A DNA stretch of 64,000 nt from the NCBI RefSeq assembly GCF_021601625.1, contig NZ_BQHR01000004.1, positions 1 through 64,000 of the forward strand, read 5' to 3'. Position 1 is the first letter of the stretch. Every line of letters begins with the position of its first letter. A program made the position numbers and the translations under genes. Positions 39,423 through 48,901 of the stretch are shown one piece after another. The DNA comes from Pseudomonas paraglycinae. GTDB taxonomy: Bacteria; Pseudomonadota; Gammaproteobacteria; Pseudomonadales; Pseudomonadaceae. The notes beneath the pieces were generated by a model. It saw only the letters and a program-made list of their open reading frames with translations. It did no database searches and had not been told where the DNA came from.

Positions 39423-40736
39423 TTACGCGCGGGCGGAATCGCGCGGCAGTGCGCTGCCCGACGAACGCTGACGCAGCGCTGCCGGTGAGGATTCGGGGTA
39501 GGTCGCGTGGTGGTGCCGGAAGGTCAGGGCCAGCGTGCAGAACACCAGAAACTCGGCGGAGCGGTAGTTGGGAATCACGTACGCCACATAATTGGTGACG
39601 ACGAACAGGCCGATGATGACCAGCGCACTGGCACGAAACCGGGCTGCCTGATTCGCCGTCACGGCGCGGTATTGCTTGAACAGTGCTTCACCCAACATCA
39701 GCGCCAGCGCCGTCAGCTGGATGAGGCCACCGTTGAGCAGGGTCTCCATGTAGCCGCTGTGGGCGTTGCCGATGTAACCCCAGCGGGTGATGAACGCATC
39801 GGCATCGGGACTTGCCCAGAAGGCGCCGAAGCCGTAACCCTTGAGAAACTGGCTGTCGATGAAGGGCGCGAGCAGTTCCCAGATCAACGTCCGATCGGTC
39901 AGTGACGGGTCGCGACCGGCCATTTCCAGCAGCACCGCAAAGTTGCTGTACAGAAACAGACAGACCAGCAGGTAGAGCAGGGTGCATCCGAGGAACAGCA
40001 GCTGTGAGCGATTGATGCCCAGGCGGATCATTGTGAGGAAGTACCAGTAGCTGATCGTGCCGGAAATGATCAGCGCCACGCCGGTGGCTGACTGGGCAAG
40101 CAGGATCGCGACCAGCGAAAAGAACGAACAGAAGAGCGCCCAGCGATTGCGCTGCCGGATCATCGGCAGCAACAGCACGATGGCGATCGCGTTGAGCCGG
40201 GCGCCGGCATTCTTTTCAGCGAAAACGCCTTTGAATGCGCCGTCGCGAATCCCCCCGGAGAGAAACGCCACTTCAGGCATGACCACAGCGAGCAACAACC
40301 CGATCAGCGCCGCTATGCCGATGGCGCAACCGAGCATGAAGGTGATTTTTTCAAGGGAGTAGTTATAGGCAAGAAAACCGGCGAAAAACACCACGCCGAG
40401 CAGGGCGATGAACCGCTTGAGGCTGAGCATCGGGTCGTGGGACCAGCCGATCGACGCGATGACGCAGAGCAGAAAAACCAGCAGGAAGAAGTTGCTGCGA
40501 TAAAAGGTTTTGCTGAGGAATACCTTGTTGCGGATGAAAAAGAACAGCGGCACCAGCAGCGTGATAAGGCCGCAGACCTGATTGGCGACGTTGCCTTCGA
40601 GGTCTTTATTGATGTCGCCAAAGCTCGCGGCACTGCCCAGACCGAGCACAAAAGTGATCACCTGAATGTAAAACAGGATCCCGAACACGGTGAAGGCGTC
40701 GCGTAACGTCGAATACCTGATCGTCAATGTGCTCAT
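39423..40736 (-). CDS. O-antigen ligase/Wzy-like polysaccharide polymerase
   Basis: A 437-residue polytopic membrane protein with about eleven helices and a periplasmic loop. The loop carries the family motif GRDPSLTDRTLIWELL (around 275-290), seen in ExoQ/WaaL/Wzy_C proteins. In this operon, with a flippase and a chain-length kinase, the polymerase role is favoured over lipopolysaccharide ligase. The hydrophilic C-terminal tail of about 25 residues is Ser/Arg-rich. ATGA overlap with the upstream glycosyltransferase. Confidence 0.88.
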   Translation of the reverse strand: MSTLTIRYSTLRDAFTVFGILFYIQVITFVLGLGSAASFGDINKDLEGNVANQVCGLITLLVPLFFFIRNKVFLSKTFYRSNFFLLVFLLCVIASIGWSHDPMLSLKRFIALLGVVFFAGFLAYNYSLEKITFMLGCAIGIAALIGLLLAVVMPEVAFLSGGIRDGAFKGVFAEKNAGARLNAIAIVLLLPMIRQRNRWALFCSFFSLVAILLAQSATGVALIISGTISYWYFLTMIRLGINRSQLLFLGCTLLYLLVCLFLYSNFAVLLEMAGRDPSLTDRTLIWELLAPFIDSQFLKGYGFGAFWASPDADAFITRWGYIGNAHSGYMETLLNGGLIQLTALALMLGEALFKQYRAVTANQAARFRASALVIIGLFVVTNYVAYVIPNYRSAEFLVFCTLALTFRHHHATYPESSPAALRQRSSGSALPRDSARA

Positions 40737-41842
40737 GATGACGGGCTCCCGATCAACGCTTTGAGGTAGGTCTGCACCGCACTGGCACTCATGAATCGTG
40801 CGGCCGCATCAAGGCGTGACTGACGCTGCAGATCGCGCGGTATGGACAGTTGCTCGGCGATGGCCTGGGCCAGGGCGATCGGATCATCGACAGCGACAAG
40901 CGGCGCCACCACGCCGCCGAGAATCTCCTGAGGGCCATGGGGGCAGCGGGTCGCCACCACCGGCGTACCCGTGGATAACGCCTCGACCAGCGCGTTGGGG
41001 CTGCCCTCGAAACGCGACGAGAGTACGAAGCAGTCGGCTGCTGCCACTTCTGTCAGGGGATCATCGGCATAGCCCGGCAGATCGAAGCGCTCCGCCACCC
41101 CCAGCTGTTTCGCCTGTTCAAGCAGTTCGGCCCGGAGGGCGCCTTCGCCAAAAATGATCAGGCGGGCATCGCGATCCGGCAGTGCGGCGAATGCTGTGAT
41201 CAGCGTGTCGAAACCTTTTTGCGGTGCCAGGCGCCCCACGGCGACGATCACCGTGCCGGACTTTTCCAGCAGCCAGCGGTGGCGGGGCAGTCCCGGTGGC
41301 CTCTCGCGAAAGTCGTTGTCGAGCACCGGGTTGTCGGCAATGGTCACGTCCCGGCGTCGGGCGAGGGTGGTATCGACCAGATCCTGAGCGACGCCGCGCG
41401 AAACGCAGATCACCGGATTGGGAATCAGCCGATACAGCAGCGGTGCCACCCGATATGCCATGCGCACCATGAAATCGGGGTTCACGTGCCGGTCATGGGA
41501 AAAGGCATTGCGCTCGCTGACGTGCAGTCGGGCCAGCGTGCCGGACAGTGCCGCCGCGATGATCGCCACCACGTTGACGTGGGTCAGGGCCGCCAACTGG
41601 GCGTCAAAGCGATTGTCACGCAAGAATCGCGTGAGTGCCGGCACCGCACGGACGCTGCGCGGGCTGTGCAATTCAACCTTTTTCACGCGCGGGTCGAGAT
41701 GCGCTGCGTGAATTCCGCCGCCGGTGAGCATCAGCAATGTCACGTCATTGCCCGCATCCACCAGTGCCTTGGCGAGACGCGCCATCATTTTTTCAGCACC
41801 GCCGGCGCTGAGGTCATGGAGGATGATCAGTAACTTTTTCAT
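40733..41842 (-). CDS. Family 4 glycosyltransferase (GT-B)
   Basis: A 369-residue GT-B enzyme. N-terminal IILHDLSAGGAEKMMARLA (6-24) and the C-terminal donor-binding half with VGRLAPQKGFDTLI and SSRFEGSPNALVEALSTGTPVV (EX7E motif). It adds a sugar to the repeat unit on the cytoplasmic side. The open frame continues 266 codons upstream through the preceding gene out of frame; the ATG at 41842 overlapping the previous stop (ATGA) is the real start. Confidence 0.92.
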   Translation of the reverse strand: MKKLLIILHDLSAGGAEKMMARLAKALVDAGNDVTLLMLTGGGIHAAHLDPRVKKVELHSPRSVRAVPALTRFLRDNRFDAQLAALTHVNVVAIIAAALSGTLARLHVSERNAFSHDRHVNPDFMVRMAYRVAPLLYRLIPNPVICVSRGVAQDLVDTTLARRRDVTIADNPVLDNDFRERPPGLPRHRWLLEKSGTVIVAVGRLAPQKGFDTLITAFAALPDRDARLIIFGEGALRAELLEQAKQLGVAERFDLPGYADDPLTEVAAADCFVLSSRFEGSPNALVEALSTGTPVVATRCPHGPQEILGGVVAPLVAVDDPIALAQAIAEQLSIPRDLQRQSRLDAAARFMSASAVQTYLKALIGSPSS

Positions 41843-42921
41843 TGATTCCAGACCTGGTAATACGCCTGCGCCGCGTACTGACTGGTGTACGGGCGCAGGG
41901 TGGCAGTGAGCGTCTTTTCGCCGGGAGCGATGTGACCTGAGGTCAGGTTGCGCAGCATGCCGTCGGCCAGTGCCTGTACGTCGTTGACGATCACCAGTTG
42001 ACCGAGTCGGCCATGGTCCAGCAGTTCTCTGGGCCCGGTCTCGCAATCGCAGGCCAGCACCGGCGTGCCCAGCGCCAAGGCCTCGATCAGCACGGTCGGC
42101 ATGCCTTCTTGCAGGGAGCTCAGAATGAACAGTCGGGCCTGCCTGAGCACGGGATAGGGATTGCTCAGAAAACCACTGAAGTGCACCCGTTGTGCGATAC
42201 CCAATTGCCTGGCCTGGGTGACCAAGGCTTCGCGCAATGGGCCATCGCCGACGATCACCAGATCCGGCAGCGCCGCGCTGCGCAGCGCCAACGCGTAGGC
42301 ATCGAGCAGCAGATGAAACCCTTTGGGTTCGACCAGACGCCCCAGACTCAGCCAGTAGTTGCGGGGCAAGTCGGCGGGCCGGGGCGCCCGGGCGGCTTGA
42401 AACAGTTGATCGGTGACGACGGCGTTGGGGCAATAGCTGATGCGCTGCCGCCCCCAAGGCACGGCATCGGCGAGGGTCTGGCGCAAAGCCGACGAAACCG
42501 TCACCACCTTGCCACTGCCACACAGGTACAAGGCGTAGAGCAGACGCAGGCTTGAGGGGCCGGTTTTCTGTTCGCTGCAGTCGAGGGTCGCATGGCGGCT
42601 GTAGATGACCTTGCAGGCACTGCCCAGGGTGGCGAACCACGTGCAGAGGTTGGCCTGCTCCTTGGCGGAAATGAGGTGGGTGACACCTTCACGCCGTATG
42701 AGCCGGCGCAGCAAAACGATGGACTTGAACAGGCCGACGAGGCCGCTGCCGCCACCGCTGAAGCATTGAATGTCCCGGGTGTCGGGCATGTCCGCGTTCA
42801 TGACGAAAAAGCTCACGCGCCGGCCGTCCTTGAGAAACTGCTCGGACAACCGTTGCTGAACGCGCTCGACGCCACCGCCGGGCTTGAAATCCTTGAGGGT
42901 AAACAGGATGTGCATGGTCAT
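41839..42921 (-). CDS. Family 4 glycosyltransferase (GT-B)
   Basis: A 360-residue GT-B transferase, paralogous in layout to the next gene. LKDFKPGGGVERVQQRLSE at 9-27; LGRLVEPKGFHLLLDAY; and SSLQEGMPTVLIEALALGTPVL with the EX7E motif. Probably adds another sugar of the repeat unit. The start at 42921 overlaps the WecG/TagA stop (ATGA); an internal ATG two codons later is an alternative. The long open frame upstream is not coding. Confidence 0.92.
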   Translation of the reverse strand: MTMHILFTLKDFKPGGGVERVQQRLSEQFLKDGRRVSFFVMNADMPDTRDIQCFSGGGSGLVGLFKSIVLLRRLIRREGVTHLISAKEQANLCTWFATLGSACKVIYSRHATLDCSEQKTGPSSLRLLYALYLCGSGKVVTVSSALRQTLADAVPWGRQRISYCPNAVVTDQLFQAARAPRPADLPRNYWLSLGRLVEPKGFHLLLDAYALALRSAALPDLVIVGDGPLREALVTQARQLGIAQRVHFSGFLSNPYPVLRQARLFILSSLQEGMPTVLIEALALGTPVLACDCETGPRELLDHGRLGQLVIVNDVQALADGMLRNLTSGHIAPGEKTLTATLRPYTSQYAAQAYYQVWNQ

Positions 42922-43622
42922 TCCCCAACGCTGATGGCGACTTTGTGTCGAACGATCATGTTCAGCAGGTGCAAGAAGTTGCTCGGGTAATCGATGAGGT
43001 AGCGTTTGATCGTGTGGGGCTCGCGGTACATGCGATAGAACGCGCGCAAGTGCAGGCGATTGATCAGCGCCGGGTAGTACTGCCGCGTGGCCAAAGCTTC
43101 CTGGCGGATGAACCCGCCACAGCTGAAGGCGACCCCGCGAAAGCCGGCGCGCAGGGCATCCTGCTCGAACTGCTCTTGCCGTCCGGCGCCCAGGCCGACG
43201 ATCAGAATGTCCGCTGCACTGCGACAGATGTCGTTCCGAATGCCTTCGGCCTGGGCAGCGTCGAAATAGCCGTCGTGGCAGCCGGCGATGCTCAGTTGCG
43301 GATAAAGGCTTTTGATCTTGCTGATGAACAGGTCGAGTTCGGCTTGTCGGGCGCCGACGAAATAAACCCGTTTGCCCTGTTGCTCGGCGCTGCGCAGCAC
43401 AACGTCGGCTATCGAGGTGAAGTCGAAGCTGACCCGGCCAATCGGTCTGCCGGTGACGCGAGACATGAAGGTTGACATCAGCATGCCGTCGCAAAAATAG
43501 GCAACGCTGCTCGGGTTTTGCTCGAAAAAACTGCCGATCGAGGCAAAGTTGATGAAGGAATAGGCCTGGTTGGCCTCCAGCAATTTCGCCGAGTAGTGGC
43601 CGACTATCTCCAGTTTGAACAT
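42918..43622 (-). CDS. WecG/TagA/CpsF family glycosyltransferase
   Basis: A 234-residue GT26 enzyme. Diagnostic segments: FCDGMLM (family CDG), GRVSFDFTS, YFVGARQAELD, and VGLGAGRQEQFE (family GxPxQE position, here GAGRQE). These enzymes add a ManNAc- or Glc-type sugar to an undecaprenyl diphosphate-sugar, usually the second residue after the initiating transferase. Start at 43622 with AAGGAG; the C-terminal YPSNFLHLL may bind the membrane. Lies 13 nt after the second ugd gene. Confidence 0.9.
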   Translation of the reverse strand: MFKLEIVGHYSAKLLEANQAYSFINFASIGSFFEQNPSSVAYFCDGMLMSTFMSRVTGRPIGRVSFDFTSIADVVLRSAEQQGKRVYFVGARQAELDLFISKIKSLYPQLSIAGCHDGYFDAAQAEGIRNDICRSAADILIVGLGAGRQEQFEQDALRAGFRGVAFSCGGFIRQEALATRQYYPALINRLHLRAFYRMYREPHTIKRYLIDYPSNFLHLLNMIVRHKVAISVGE

Positions 43623-43635
43623 GGCGCAGCTCCTT

Positions 43636-44976
43636 TCAGAGGACTGAAGGGGTCTGCCGACCCACGGAGACGTAGGTGAAACCACGTTTGCTCAAACGCT
43701 GCGGATCGAACAGATTGCGTCCGTCGAAGATCAACGGCTGTTTGAGCAACTGGCTGAGCCGGTCGAAATCCGGCGCCCGGAACGATTGCCACTCGGTGAC
43801 GATGATCAGGGCGTCGGCATTTTTCAGCGCCGCCTCTTTGGTGCCTGTCAGGGTCAGGTCATCGCGCGAGCCGTAAAGGCGCTGGGCTTCTTCCATCGCT
43901 TTGGGATCAAACGCCTGCACGCTGGCGCCCGCTTGCCACAAGGCCTCCATCAGTACCCGGCTGGGGGCCTCGCGCATGTCGTCGGTATTGGGTTTGAAAC
44001 TCAGCCCCCACAGGGCAAACGTCTTGCCGCGAAGGTGACCGTCGAAGTGATCGAATACTTTGCGATAGAGGCTGGCTTTCTGCTCCTGATTGCGCGCTTC
44101 CACGGCCTTGAGCACCCGGGCGTCGATGTCGACACCGTCGGCCGCCTGTATCAGCGCCTTCACGTCCTTGGGAAAACACGAGCCGCCGTAGCCCAGACCT
44201 GGGTAGATAAACTGGTAACCGATGCGCGGGTCGGCGCCGATGCCGTGGCGCACCTTTTCGATGTCGGCGCCGAGCTTTTCGGCGAGGCAGGCCATTTCGT
44301 TCATGAAGCTGATCTTGGTCGCCAGCATGCAGTTGGCGGCGTATTTGGTCAGCTCGGCGCTGCGAACATCCATGACGATGATTTTTTCGCGGCTGCGATT
44401 GAACGGCTCATACAGTTCGCGCATGACTTCTTCGGCACGCGGGCTGTCGGTGCCGATGATGATCCGGTCCGGGCGCATGCAGTCTTCGACCGCACAGCCT
44501 TCCTTGAGAAATTCCGGGTTTGAAACCACGTCGAACGTCAGATCGCCGCGACCGTTGTCGGCCAGCACCTGCTCGATACACGCTCGAACTCGGTCCCCCG
44601 TACCGACGGGCACGGTGGATTTGTCGACGATGATCTGGTGCCGATCCATGTTCAGCGCGATGGTCTGCGCCACGCTCAGCACGTATTGGAGATCCGCCGA
44701 ACCGTCTTCGTCGGGCGGTGTGCCGACGGCGATCAACAGCACATCGCCATGGTGAACGGCGTCCACCAGGTCTGTGCCGAATCGCAGCCGGCCGCTTTGG
44801 TAGTTGTCGCGCACCAGGCTTTTCAGGCCGGGTTCGTACAGCGGCAGCGTGCCCTCTTTCAATGCCTCGACCCTGCCGGCGTCGACGTCGACGCAGAGCA
44901 CGTTATGCCCGACCTCGGCCAATGCAGCACCCTGGACAAGGCCTACGTAACCAATTCCGAATACGCTCACATTCAT
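43636..44976 (-). CDS. ugd: UDP-glucose 6-dehydrogenase of the exopolysaccharide cluster
   Basis: A 446-residue enzyme with NAD motif VFGIGYVGLVQGAALAEVG (5-23), [10 protein letters not shown], and catalytic Cys in [11 protein letters not shown]. It makes UDP-glucuronate. It is a paralogue of the arn-operon enzyme at 15811-17190, similar along its whole length but clearly not a recent duplicate. With the divergent UDP-glucuronate 4-epimerase it indicates glucuronic and perhaps galacturonic acid in the polymer. GAGG precedes the ATG by seven bases. Confidence 0.95.
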   Translation of the reverse strand: MNVSVFGIGYVGLVQGAALAEVGHNVLCVDVDAGRVEALKEGTLPLYEPGLKSLVRDNYQSGRLRFGTDLVDAVHHGDVLLIAVGTPPDEDGSADLQYVLSVAQTIALNMDRHQIIVDKSTVPVGTGDRVRACIEQVLADNGRGDLTFDVVSNPEFLKEGCAVEDCMRPDRIIIGTDSPRAEEVMRELYEPFNRSREKIIVMDVRSAELTKYAANCMLATKISFMNEMACLAEKLGADIEKVRHGIGADPRIGYQFIYPGLGYGGSCFPKDVKALIQAADGVDIDARVLKAVEARNQEQKASLYRKVFDHFDGHLRGKTFALWGLSFKPNTDDMREAPSRVLMEALWQAGASVQAFDPKAMEEAQRLYGSRDDLTLTGTKEAALKNADALIIVTEWQSFRAPDFDRLSQLLKQPLIFDGRNLFDPQRLSKRGFTYVSVGRQTPSVL

Positions 44977-45046
44977 GGTCGAACCTCAGGTCGTCGTGAC
45001 GGTTATCAACGGTCGGGCAGGGGAGCGGCAGACGCGGGAAAGGGGC

Positions 45047-46438
45047 TCAGTAGATGTTTTTCGAGAACAGCGTGAAGGGGGTCTTGATAAGGATTTTGAT
45101 GTCGAGCCACAGCGACCACTGGTTGATGTAGTTGAGGTCCTGGGCGACGCGCAGCTGCATTTTTTCCACGGTCTCGGTTTCGCCACGATGGCCGGTGATC
45201 TGGGCCAGTCCGGTGATGCCCGGCTTGAGGCGATGCCGGGCCATGTAGGCGCGCACCTTGCCGGTGTAATAAAGGTTGTGGGTGACGGCATGCGGGCGGG
45301 GCCCGACCAGGGCCATGCGGCCGGATAGCACGTTGAACAGCTGTGGCAATTCGTCGATGGAACTGCGGCGCAGAAAACCGCCGATCGGCGTGAGGCGATC
45401 ATCGTTGCGGGTGGCCTGTCGTACCTGCTGGTCGTCGTGGACGTGCATCGAGCGAAACTTCCAGACCTTGATCACTTCGCCGTTGCAACCGTGACGGTTC
45501 TGCTTGAACAGCACCGGGCCGGCGGAGGTCAGCTTGACGGCTAAGGCCACCACCAACAGCACCGGGCTGAGCAGAATAATCGCCAGGGCGGCGAGGCTTC
45601 GCTCAAACAGATCCTTGCAAAACAGGCTGGCAGGGTGCGAGCTGATCAGGCTCTCGTTGAGGTAGATGGCCGGCATCCGCTCGATTTCCGAGATCGAATG
45701 GTTGAGCAACACCATGCTGCCGAAATCCGGGATCCACACCACGTCGACGTTCATGTCCAGCAGGTCGATGTAGAGGGCTTCGATGGTGGCGGCATGGGCC
45801 ATCGGCAGCACGATATAGACGCGGCGCACTTCCTGGCCCGTGATGATCTCGCGGATGGCGGAAACGTGGCCGAGCAACGGCAGAATGCTGGGGGCAGGGC
45901 CGCAGCTGTCCTCGGCGGCAATGAAGCCCAGCACCAGCGCGCGGTTCGGTCGGGACAGTTTTTTCGCCAGTTCATGGGCCGTCGGGCAGGTACCGATGAT
46001 CACCGAACGGCGCCCCTTGCAGACCTTGCGCGAGTACAGGCGGGCCAGGTAATGCAGGGGCAGAAAGCTCAAGGCCTGAACCATGAAACCCAGCACCGCC
46101 CAGACCATGATCACCTGGCGTGAATAAATGGCGCTGGTCTGGGTGAAGAACGCAATCGCCGCCAGTACGGCCAGCAGGGTCAACCACCCGGCCAGCAACC
46201 TGCCAAGCCCGACCAGCAGGCCATGGCGTTTGTGGTAGACCTGCATCACGCTGTAGATCGGCACCGAGCCGAGCACCGTCAGAATGATCAGGATGCGGTA
46301 TTCACTGGTCAGACTGCCGACGCGCCACTGCACGAGCAACATCAACAGCGCCGTCACCAGCGACAGCGCGCACAGCCACTGGCCCCAGAACGTCAGGCCT
46401 CGGCGGTGTGTCATGTGAGCGGTATAGAGCGAAGTCAT
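45047..46438 (-). CDS. Undecaprenyl-phosphate glucose phosphotransferase (WcaJ-like)
   Basis: A 463-residue polyisoprenyl-phosphate hexose-1-phosphate transferase. Four N-terminal transmembrane helices (about 15-125), a CoA-binding-like cytoplasmic domain (about 140-255), then the catalytic domain. The catalytic domain begins with a re-entrant helix (LFERSLAALAIILLSPVLL) and carries VWKFRSM, SSIDELPQLFNVL and GPRPHA. It transfers glucose-1-phosphate to undecaprenyl phosphate, the initiating step. The start at 46438 has GAGG eight bases upstream; a long upstream frame is rejected. Confidence 0.93.
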   Translation of the reverse strand: MTSLYTAHMTHRRGLTFWGQWLCALSLVTALLMLLVQWRVGSLTSEYRILIILTVLGSVPIYSVMQVYHKRHGLLVGLGRLLAGWLTLLAVLAAIAFFTQTSAIYSRQVIMVWAVLGFMVQALSFLPLHYLARLYSRKVCKGRRSVIIGTCPTAHELAKKLSRPNRALVLGFIAAEDSCGPAPSILPLLGHVSAIREIITGQEVRRVYIVLPMAHAATIEALYIDLLDMNVDVVWIPDFGSMVLLNHSISEIERMPAIYLNESLISSHPASLFCKDLFERSLAALAIILLSPVLLVVALAVKLTSAGPVLFKQNRHGCNGEVIKVWKFRSMHVHDDQQVRQATRNDDRLTPIGGFLRRSSIDELPQLFNVLSGRMALVGPRPHAVTHNLYYTGKVRAYMARHRLKPGITGLAQITGHRGETETVEKMQLRVAQDLNYINQWSLWLDIKILIKTPFTLFSKNIY

Positions 46439-46586
46439 GGGCTTAACCTCAAGGCAGCATTCATGCATCAGCGCGAATCGAGCAGGCACGGCGTGCCTCC
46501 CGATGGCTTTTCCGTAGCTCGGCGGAGGTGAAGCGAGTAGTGCGTTGGCAGAAGAGGGCGTAGCGGCGGGCGTATGCGCCCGATGG

Positions 46587-48899
46587 TTACCTGGGCGCGA
46601 AATCGTAGTTATAGAACGCCCGGGAATGGTGGTAGCCGTACTTGCGCGCCTTGCGCAGGTCGACCTGATTGAGCACCGTGCCAAAGACCGGCACATGGCT
46701 TTGTTGCAACATGGCAATCCCTCGCTGAACCTGGCTGATCGAGGTGCTGTCAGCCTTGACGACATAGATCACCGCATCGGAATGTCTGGCCAGCAACAGC
46801 GCGTCACTGATCATCTCCGCAGGGGGTGAGTCGATAATGATGTGGCGATACCTTGATCTGAGCGCCTCGAGCATGCGCGCCATGCGCGGCGAGCTGAGCA
46901 AATCCTGTGGCGGCGGCTGAACCGGGTTGAGCGGATCGCCAGGGGACGGCAGGCGTGGCGCAACGAACATATCCAGCGACGGTGGCAAGACCTTCCCGGC
47001 CGGCAGCATGTCCAGATTGCCCACTGAAACAATGCAGTCTTCAAGCCTGGCCGTGCCGGCAATGACATTCGCCAGTCCGGGGCTGTCCGGTGGGAAATCG
47101 AAGTTCAGCGACAGGGTTGGCTGACGCATGTCGGCATCGATCAGCAACACGCGTTCCAGCGGTGTCAGCGAACTTGCGAGGTTGGTGGCGATGGTGCTTT
47201 TGCCCTCGCCGGCAACCGTGGAGGTCACGAGCACCACCTGCGAGGGCTTTTCGCTGCTTTGCAGCATCAGCCAGGTACGCAGGTTGCGAATGGTCTCGGA
47301 AAAGCGCGGGTTGTCGTTGTCCTCGAACAGGCGCGCCAGTTGCCGGCGACTTTTCTTTATCACCAACGGCACGACGCTGAGCAGTGGAACATTCAACACG
47401 CTCTCGATCGATTCGTCGGTTTTGAAGGTATTGCTCAGGCTGTCGAAAAGCAGTGCCAGCCCGACGCCGATGACCGCAGCGATCAGCCCGACGATAGCGA
47501 CAATCAAAGTCTTGCGCGGTTTGCTCGCGTCGACAGGAACGATGGCCGGGTCGACGATGCGCACTTTCGTCGAATCCATGTCGGCGGTGGCCGTGGTTTC
47601 TTTCAGGCGGGTGACAAAGGTTTCATACAGCGCGCGCGTGCTGTCGACTTCACGCTGGAATTCGCGCAACTGAAACTCTTTGCGCGCGATATCCTGGATC
47701 TGCGCCTTGTTGCTGTTGAAGGATTGACGCAGCGACGCTTCACTCGCGGTGGCGAGCTGGTATTGCCGCTCGATACCGGCCACCACTTGCTGCACCTGCA
47801 ATTGCAGACTGGTGGTGGCGGTACGCAGCTCGGTTTGTGCGGAAATCAGGCTCGGGTGCTTCGGACCATAGCGCCCGGCCAGTTCATCAACCTTGGCTTG
47901 GGCCACCGCGCGATCGGCCTGGAATTTCTGCACCAGAGGGTTGCTCAAGACCGCCGGTACGCTGGAGAGTCGGCTCAGATCGCCGTTGCCCAGCGCCTTC
48001 GCCTGCCGGTACTCGCTCTCGGCTTCAGCGCGGTTGCGTCGGGCATCGACCATGCGATTGCCGGTCATTTCCAGTTCGTTGGCGCTGATGGTGGCAACGC
48101 CGCCAACATCCACCAGACCTTGTTCTTCGCGGTAACCCTGGAGTTTTTTCTCGGCCGCCCGCAGGTTGTCGCGCAGCTTGATCAGACGTGTGTTCATCCA
48201 GGCCGTGGTGGTTTGCGACGATTTCTCGCTGGTATCGAGCTGGCTGTCGGTAAAGCCCTGAGCCAGCGCGTTGGCCGCCGCCGCTGCGAGAACAGGGTCT
48301 GGCAACTCGACTTCGATTTCGAGCAACTGGCTTTTGCCAACGAACTTGACGCTGGTGTGCAGCATGAGGTTCTGCGTGACCTGGTTGAAAACGTCTGCTT
48401 CAGTGAGTGGCTCTTTCTTTTGCGGTAGATATCGACCTAGCCCCGGGATCCATTGATCAAGGTCCAGATCGGCCAGCCATTGGCGCGGAGCAAACCAGGG
48501 CTTTGGCTGCTGGCGCGGGTCGGTGACCGGGTGGGTGGTGAGACCGAGTTTTTTCACCGCGCGTTCGGCAAGGTCCCGCGATTGCAGGAGCGCCTGCTGG
48601 GTCTGCAGGTAGTCAGTGCCGCTGCTGCCTGTATCTTTGACTTGCTGGAAGGACATCAGCGGAGGCGTTTTGTCGTTGAACAGCAGGGTGGTGCTGCCGA
48701 TGTATTGCGGCGTGATGCTGGAAACTACGGCGGCCGCCAGTGCGCAGCTCAGCAGAACCAGCCAGCCGATGCTCCATTTGGCGCGCCAGATGACCCTCCA
48801 CAGATTGAGCAGATCCAGGGTGTCCTTGTCTTCGCCGTGCTGCGGATGCAGATGCGCTTGAAGAGGACGTTCGACGTAGTTGCTTGGGCTGTTGTCCAT
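46587..48899 (-). CDS. Polysaccharide co-polymerase / BY tyrosine autokinase (Wzc-like)
   Basis: A 770-residue protein with Wzz domain (transmembrane helix 43-63; coiled coils about 240-430; second helix 463-485) fused to a cytoplasmic BY-kinase. Walker A STVAGEGKST (560-569), A' LLIDAD (585-590), Walker B HIIIDSPP (686-693) and a C-terminal tyrosine cluster (Tyr754, 756, 763, 765). It controls chain length and drives polymer export. Unusual: a proline-rich stretch of roughly 22 extra residues (about 638-665) lies between the LPAG motif and LLSSPRM, where relatives have a short PPNPSELL. Gap of 2 nt to the export gene. Confidence 0.94.
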   Translation of the reverse strand: MDNSPSNYVERPLQAHLHPQHGEDKDTLDLLNLWRVIWRAKWSIGWLVLLSCALAAAVVSSITPQYIGSTTLLFNDKTPPLMSFQQVKDTGSSGTDYLQTQQALLQSRDLAERAVKKLGLTTHPVTDPRQQPKPWFAPRQWLADLDLDQWIPGLGRYLPQKKEPLTEADVFNQVTQNLMLHTSVKFVGKSQLLEIEVELPDPVLAAAAANALAQGFTDSQLDTSEKSSQTTTAWMNTRLIKLRDNLRAAEKKLQGYREEQGLVDVGGVATISANELEMTGNRMVDARRNRAEAESEYRQAKALGNGDLSRLSSVPAVLSNPLVQKFQADRAVAQAKVDELAGRYGPKHPSLISAQTELRTATTSLQLQVQQVVAGIERQYQLATASEASLRQSFNSNKAQIQDIARKEFQLREFQREVDSTRALYETFVTRLKETTATADMDSTKVRIVDPAIVPVDASKPRKTLIVAIVGLIAAVIGVGLALLFDSLSNTFKTDESIESVLNVPLLSVVPLVIKKSRRQLARLFEDNDNPRFSETIRNLRTWLMLQSSEKPSQVVLVTSTVAGEGKSTIATNLASSLTPLERVLLIDADMRQPTLSLNFDFPPDSPGLANVIAGTARLEDCIVSVGNLDMLPAGKVLPPSLDMFVAPRLPSPGDPLNPVQPPPQDLLSSPRMARMLEALRSRYRHIIIDSPPAEMISDALLLARHSDAVIYVVKADSTSISQVQRGIAMLQQSHVPVFGTVLNQVDLRKARKYGYHHSRAFYNYDFAPR

Positions 48900-48901
48900 G
48901 A

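Noticed and set aside
40733-42640. An apparent 635-residue glycosyltransferase
   Set aside because: The first 266 codons overlap the preceding GT4 gene out of frame and have a low-complexity Arg/Pro composition; the ATG at 41842 overlapping the previous stop is the real start.
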